Program-made: the position numbers and the translations under genes
DNA from: Erysipelatoclostridium sp. An173
Lineage (GTDB): Bacteria; Bacillota_I; Bacilli_A; Erysipelotrichales; Coprobacillaceae
Reading direction: 5' to 3'
Assembly (NCBI RefSeq): GCF_002160495.1
Contig: NZ_NFKR01000004.1
Location: forward strand, 1 to 64,000
Length of the DNA stretch: 64,000 bases
Part shown: in pieces, positions 60,930-64,000 of the stretch
Layout of the letters: each line of letters opens with the position of its first letter
Position numbering within the stretch: position 1 is the first letter of the stretch
Notes under the pieces: model-generated
Databases searched by the model: none
Told to the model about the DNA's origin: nothing
What the model saw: the letters and a program-made list of their open reading frames with translations, nothing else

Positions 60930-63182
60930 ATGTTAAAGAAAGAACAATGGAATGGCTTTAAAGGTAGACTTTGGAAAGAAGAAATTAACGTTCGTGATTT
61001 CATCCAAAATAACTATAAACCATACTATGGTGATGAATCATTCTTAGCCGGACCTACTGAAGCAACAAATAAGTTATGGGGTAAACTTCAGGAATTACAA
61101 AAAGAAGAACGTGCTAATAACGGGGTATTAGATATGGAAACTCATGTAGTTTCTGGATTAACTGCTTATGGGCCTGGATATATTGATGAAGAACTTAAAG
61201 ATTTAGAAAAAGTTGTAGGTCTTCAAACTGACAAACCATTAAAAAGAGCATTTATGCCTTATGGTGGTATCAGAATGGCTGAACAAGCTTGTGAAACTTA
61301 TGGATATACACCAGATCCAGAATTACACAAAATTTTTACTGAATATCACAAAACACATAACCAAGGTGTATTTGATGTATACACACCAGAAATTAGATTA
61401 GCTCGTCGTAACAAAATTATTACTGGTTTACCAGATACTTATGGACGTGGACGTATCGTAGGAGATTATCGTCGTGTTGCATTATATGGTATCGATGAAT
61501 TAATCAATTTCAAACAACATGATTTAGCTATTTGTGGTAGTGGATCAATGACTGATGATATTATTCGTCGTCGTGAAGAAATCGCAGAACAAGTAAAAGC
61601 TTTACAAGGTATGAAAAAAATGGCAGAAATTTATGGATATGATATTTCTGAACCAGCAAAAAATGCTCATGAAGCTGTTCAATGGTTATATTTTGGATAT
61701 TTAGCAGCTATTAAAACTCAAAACGGTGCTGCAATGTCTGTAGGACGTATTTCTACATTCTTAGATATCTATATTGAAAGAGACTTAGCTGCAGGAGTAC
61801 TTACTGAAGAAGAAGCTCAAGAATTAATCGACCATTTCGTAATGAAATGTAGAATGGTTAAATTCGCACGTATTCCTTCATACAATCAATTATTCTCAGG
61901 TGACCCAGTATGGGCTACACTAGAAGTTGCTGGTATCGGTTGCGATGGTCGTCCAATGGTTACTAAAAACTGTTTCCGTTTCTTACACACATTAGAAAAC
62001 ATGGGACCTTCACCAGAACCAAACTTAACAGTATTATATTCTTCTAGATTACCTGAAAACTTTAAGAAATATACATCAAAAATTTCTATTGAAACAAGTT
62101 CAGTTCAATATGAAAATGACTGTGTAATGCGTCCTGTATGGGGTGACGATTATTCAATTTGCTGCTGCGTTTCTGCAACTCAAACTGGTAAAGAAATGCA
62201 ATTTTTCGGAGCTCGTGCTAACTTAGCTAAATGTTTATTATATGCTATTAACGGTGGTATTGATGAAAAAACAAAACAACAAGTAGCTCCTGAATATCGT
62301 CCAATTACTTCTGAATATTTAGATTATGATGAAGTAATGAGAGCTTATGATCAATGTATGGATTGGTTAGCTGATATTTATGTAAATACACTTAACTTAA
62401 TTCAATATATGCATGATAAATATTACTATGAAGCAGCTCAAATGGCTTTAATTGATACAGATGTAAAACGTACATTTGCAACTGGTATTGCTGGATTCTC
62501 TCATGTAGTAGACTCTTTAAGTGCAATCAAATATGCAAAAGTTAAAACAATTCGTGATGAAGATGGAATCGTTGTTGATTACGAAACTGAAGGAGATTTC
62601 CCTCGTTATGGTAACGATGATGATCGTGCAGATGATATCGCAGTATGGTTATTACAAACTTTCTTAGAAAAAATCAAAAAACATCATACTTATCGTGATT
62701 CAGAAGCAACTACTTCTATCTTAACTATTACTTCTAACGTAGTTTATGGTAAAGCAACTGGTTCATTACCTGATGGACGTAAAGCTGGTGAACCTTTATC
62801 TCCAGGTGCTAACCCATCTTATGGTGCTGAAAAATCTGGTTTATTAGCTTCATTAAACTCTGTAGCTAAATTACCATATGAATGGGCATTAGATGGTATT
62901 TCTAATACTCAAACAATCAGCCCTGATACTTTAGGACATGATCTTGAAGAACGTAAAAATACATTAGCAAGAGTATTAGATGGATACTTTGATCAAGGTG
63001 CTCATCACTTAAATGTTAACGTATTTGGAACTGAAAAATTAATTGATGCTATGGAACATCCAGAAAAAGAAGAATATGCAAACTTCACAATCCGTGTATC
63101 TGGATATGCTGTTAAGTTCATTGATTTAACTCGTGAACAACAAATGGACGTTATTTCAAGAACTTGCCATAAATCAATGTAA
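60930..63182 (+). CDS. pflB: Formate C-acetyltransferase (pyruvate formate-lyase)
   Basis: Glycyl-radical enzyme converting pyruvate and CoA to acetyl-CoA and formate in anaerobic fermentation. The 750 residues are typical. Seen: the active-site Cys cluster [10 protein letters not shown] (Cys411-413) and the glycyl-radical motif RVSGYAVKF with Gly725. AAGGAGG lies 11 bases before the ATG. Its codon use looks more restricted than in its neighbours, as expected for an abundant protein. pflA follows after a terminator, which probably lowers activase expression. The cre sites upstream link it to sugar supply. Confidence 0.98.
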   Translation: MLKKEQWNGFKGRLWKEEINVRDFIQNNYKPYYGDESFLAGPTEATNKLWGKLQELQKEERANNGVLDMETHVVSGLTAYGPGYIDEELKDLEKVVGLQTDKPLKRAFMPYGGIRMAEQACETYGYTPDPELHKIFTEYHKTHNQGVFDVYTPEIRLARRNKIITGLPDTYGRGRIVGDYRRVALYGIDELINFKQHDLAICGSGSMTDDIIRRREEIAEQVKALQGMKKMAEIYGYDISEPAKNAHEAVQWLYFGYLAAIKTQNGAAMSVGRISTFLDIYIERDLAAGVLTEEEAQELIDHFVMKCRMVKFARIPSYNQLFSGDPVWATLEVAGIGCDGRPMVTKNCFRFLHTLENMGPSPEPNLTVLYSSRLPENFKKYTSKISIETSSVQYENDCVMRPVWGDDYSICCCVSATQTGKEMQFFGARANLAKCLLYAINGGIDEKTKQQVAPEYRPITSEYLDYDEVMRAYDQCMDWLADIYVNTLNLIQYMHDKYYYEAAQMALIDTDVKRTFATGIAGFSHVVDSLSAIKYAKVKTIRDEDGIVVDYETEGDFPRYGNDDDRADDIAVWLLQTFLEKIKKHHTYRDSEATTSILTITSNVVYGKATGSLPDGRKAGEPLSPGANPSYGAEKSGLLASLNSVAKLPYEWALDGISNTQTISPDTLGHDLEERKNTLARVLDGYFDQGAHHLNVNVFGTEKLIDAMEHPEKEEYANFTIRVSGYAVKFIDLTREQQMDVISRTCHKSM

Positions 63183-63203
63183 TTTATTCAAGAATATTGA
63201 AAT

Positions 63204-63236
63204 AAAACAGCCTCTTAGTTAAAGAGGCTGTTTTGA
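63204..63236 (+). terminator. Hairpin between pflB and pflA
   Basis: AAAACAGCCTCTT / AAGAGGCTGTTTT stem with loop AGTTA. As pflA follows within 30 bases and I see no promoter, partial read-through is likely. Confidence 0.85.
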
Positions 63237-63263
63237 TAAATAATATGTGAAATGGAGAATAAT

Positions 63264-64000
63264 ATGGACAATGTAATAAAAGGACAAGTACATTCAATTG
63301 AAAGCTTTGGTTCTGTTGATGGTCCTGGAATTAGATATATTTTATTTTTATCTGGATGTCCATTACGTTGTAAATATTGCCATAATCCAGATACTTGGGC
63401 TAATGCTAAGCCAACAATGGAAATGACACCACAAGAAGCTTTAGAAAAAGCGATGAAGTATCAAAGCTATTGGGGTGAAAATGGTGGTATTACTATTAGT
63501 GGTGGAGAACCTTTATTACAAATCGATTTTTTAATTGAGTTATTTAAATTAGCTAAAAAAGAAGGAGTTAATACTTGTATAGATACTAGTGGAGGTAACT
63601 TTACACGTGAAGAACCTTTCTTTTCTAAGTTCAATGAATTAATGAAATACACTGATTTGTTATTAGTAGATATTAAACATATCAACGATCAAGAACATCG
63701 TGAATTAACAGGAAGAAGTAATGCTAATATTTTAGATATGGCTCGTTATTTATCAGATATTGAAAAACCAGTTTGGATCAGACATGTTTTAGTTCCTGGA
63801 ATAACTGATAAAGATGAGTATTTAATGGAATTAGATAAATTTATTAGTTCATTAAAAAATGTAAAAAAAGTAGAAGTATTACCATACCATACATTAGGTA
63901 CATTTAAGTGGGAAGAATTAAATATTCCTTATCAATTAGAAGGAGTTAACCCACCAAGTAGCGAACGTGTTGAAAATGCTAATAAAATTCTACATACTGA
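63264..64000 (+). CDS. pflA: Pyruvate formate-lyase activating enzyme (partial)
   Basis: Radical SAM activase that installs the glycyl radical on PflB. The frame is open to the window edge (245 codons seen; the C-terminus is missing). Seen: GSVDGPGIRYILFLSGC, the cluster motif CPLRCKYCHNPDTW (Cys-x3-Cys-x2-Cys), SGGEPLLQ, DTSGG, VDIKH and WIRHVLVPGITD. TGGAG precedes ATG 63264. Its position after pflB is the classic order. Confidence 0.96.
   Translation, partial: MDNVIKGQVHSIESFGSVDGPGIRYILFLSGCPLRCKYCHNPDTWANAKPTMEMTPQEALEKAMKYQSYWGENGGITISGGEPLLQIDFLIELFKLAKKEGVNTCIDTSGGNFTREEPFFSKFNELMKYTDLLLVDIKHINDQEHRELTGRSNANILDMARYLSDIEKPVWIRHVLVPGITDKDEYLMELDKFISSLKNVKKVEVLPYHTLGTFKWEELNIPYQLEGVNPPSSERVENANKILHT

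Overview
The window is an AT-rich, densely packed bacterial chromosome segment with strong AGGAGG-type ribosome binding sites, frequent GTG/TTG starts and many hairpin-plus-T-run terminators. Gene content points to a fermentative Bacillota: Spx, PrkC/PrpC, RqcH, a YtrA-type GntR regulator, CcpA-like cre sites, CIRCE operators, pyruvate formate-lyase and a CotD-like spore-coat protein. My best guess is the class Erysipelotrichia (Coprobacillus/Thomasclavelia-like); this is inferred from gene content and style, not from a marker search. I see no tRNA, rRNA, insertion sequence, prophage or CRISPR array.

Layout. 1-2.9 kb: ridA, then a divergent LexA/cI-type self-cleaving repressor facing a Y-family polymerase plus YolD-like partner (an SOS mutagenesis cassette). 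2.9-10.2 kb: uppP, a YtrA-type ABC operon with its operator, spx, a CYTH protein, nadK, an RluA-type synthase and rodA. 10.3-20 kb: a membrane-anchored EIIB-like protein without its phosphorylated Cys, a 16-repeat Sel1 protein, an M29 aminopeptidase, prfC, a small gene with an apparent ATT start, a GNAT acetyltransferase, a degenerate P-type ATPase, a YbjQ protein and a second RluA-type synthase. 20-22.6 kb: a PfkB kinase and the infC-rpmI-rplT operon with an L20-type attenuator leader and an ATT start for infC. 22.7-33 kb: an SRPBCC protein, a permease-ATPase-permease ABC locus whose first permease is frameshifted, a phosphoesterase, a MacB-like ABC pair and a secreted NlpC/P60 hydrolase. 33-43 kb: nnr, a laccase-domain protein, a CotD-like coat protein, rqcH, gmk, a patatin, yjdF preceded by what looks like the yjdF riboswitch, a YdcF protein and a nitroreductase. 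41-50 kb: a co-directional housekeeping run priA-rsmB-rlmN-prpC-prkC-rsgA-rpe-thiN. 50-64 kb: a class D beta-lactamase pseudogene, clpB with two CIRCE-type operators, a YihY protein, the overlapping run rsmE-hypothetical-mtaB-murE-like-deoC, a stand-alone PRD protein, and pflB-pflA (pflA runs off the end).

How the parts work together. Several genes lie beside or under a visible control element: the repressor/polymerase pair, the GntR operator over its own promoter, the L20 leader, HrcA-type operators on clpB, cre sites at pflB and possibly at the ABC locus, and an anti-Shine-Dalgarno loop in the yjdF leader. The most unusual items are the degenerate P-type ATPase, the Cys-less EIIB-like protein, the divergent MurE-like ligase, the effector-less PRD protein, the two apparent ATT starts and the two lesions in homopolymer runs (ABC permease and beta-lactamase).
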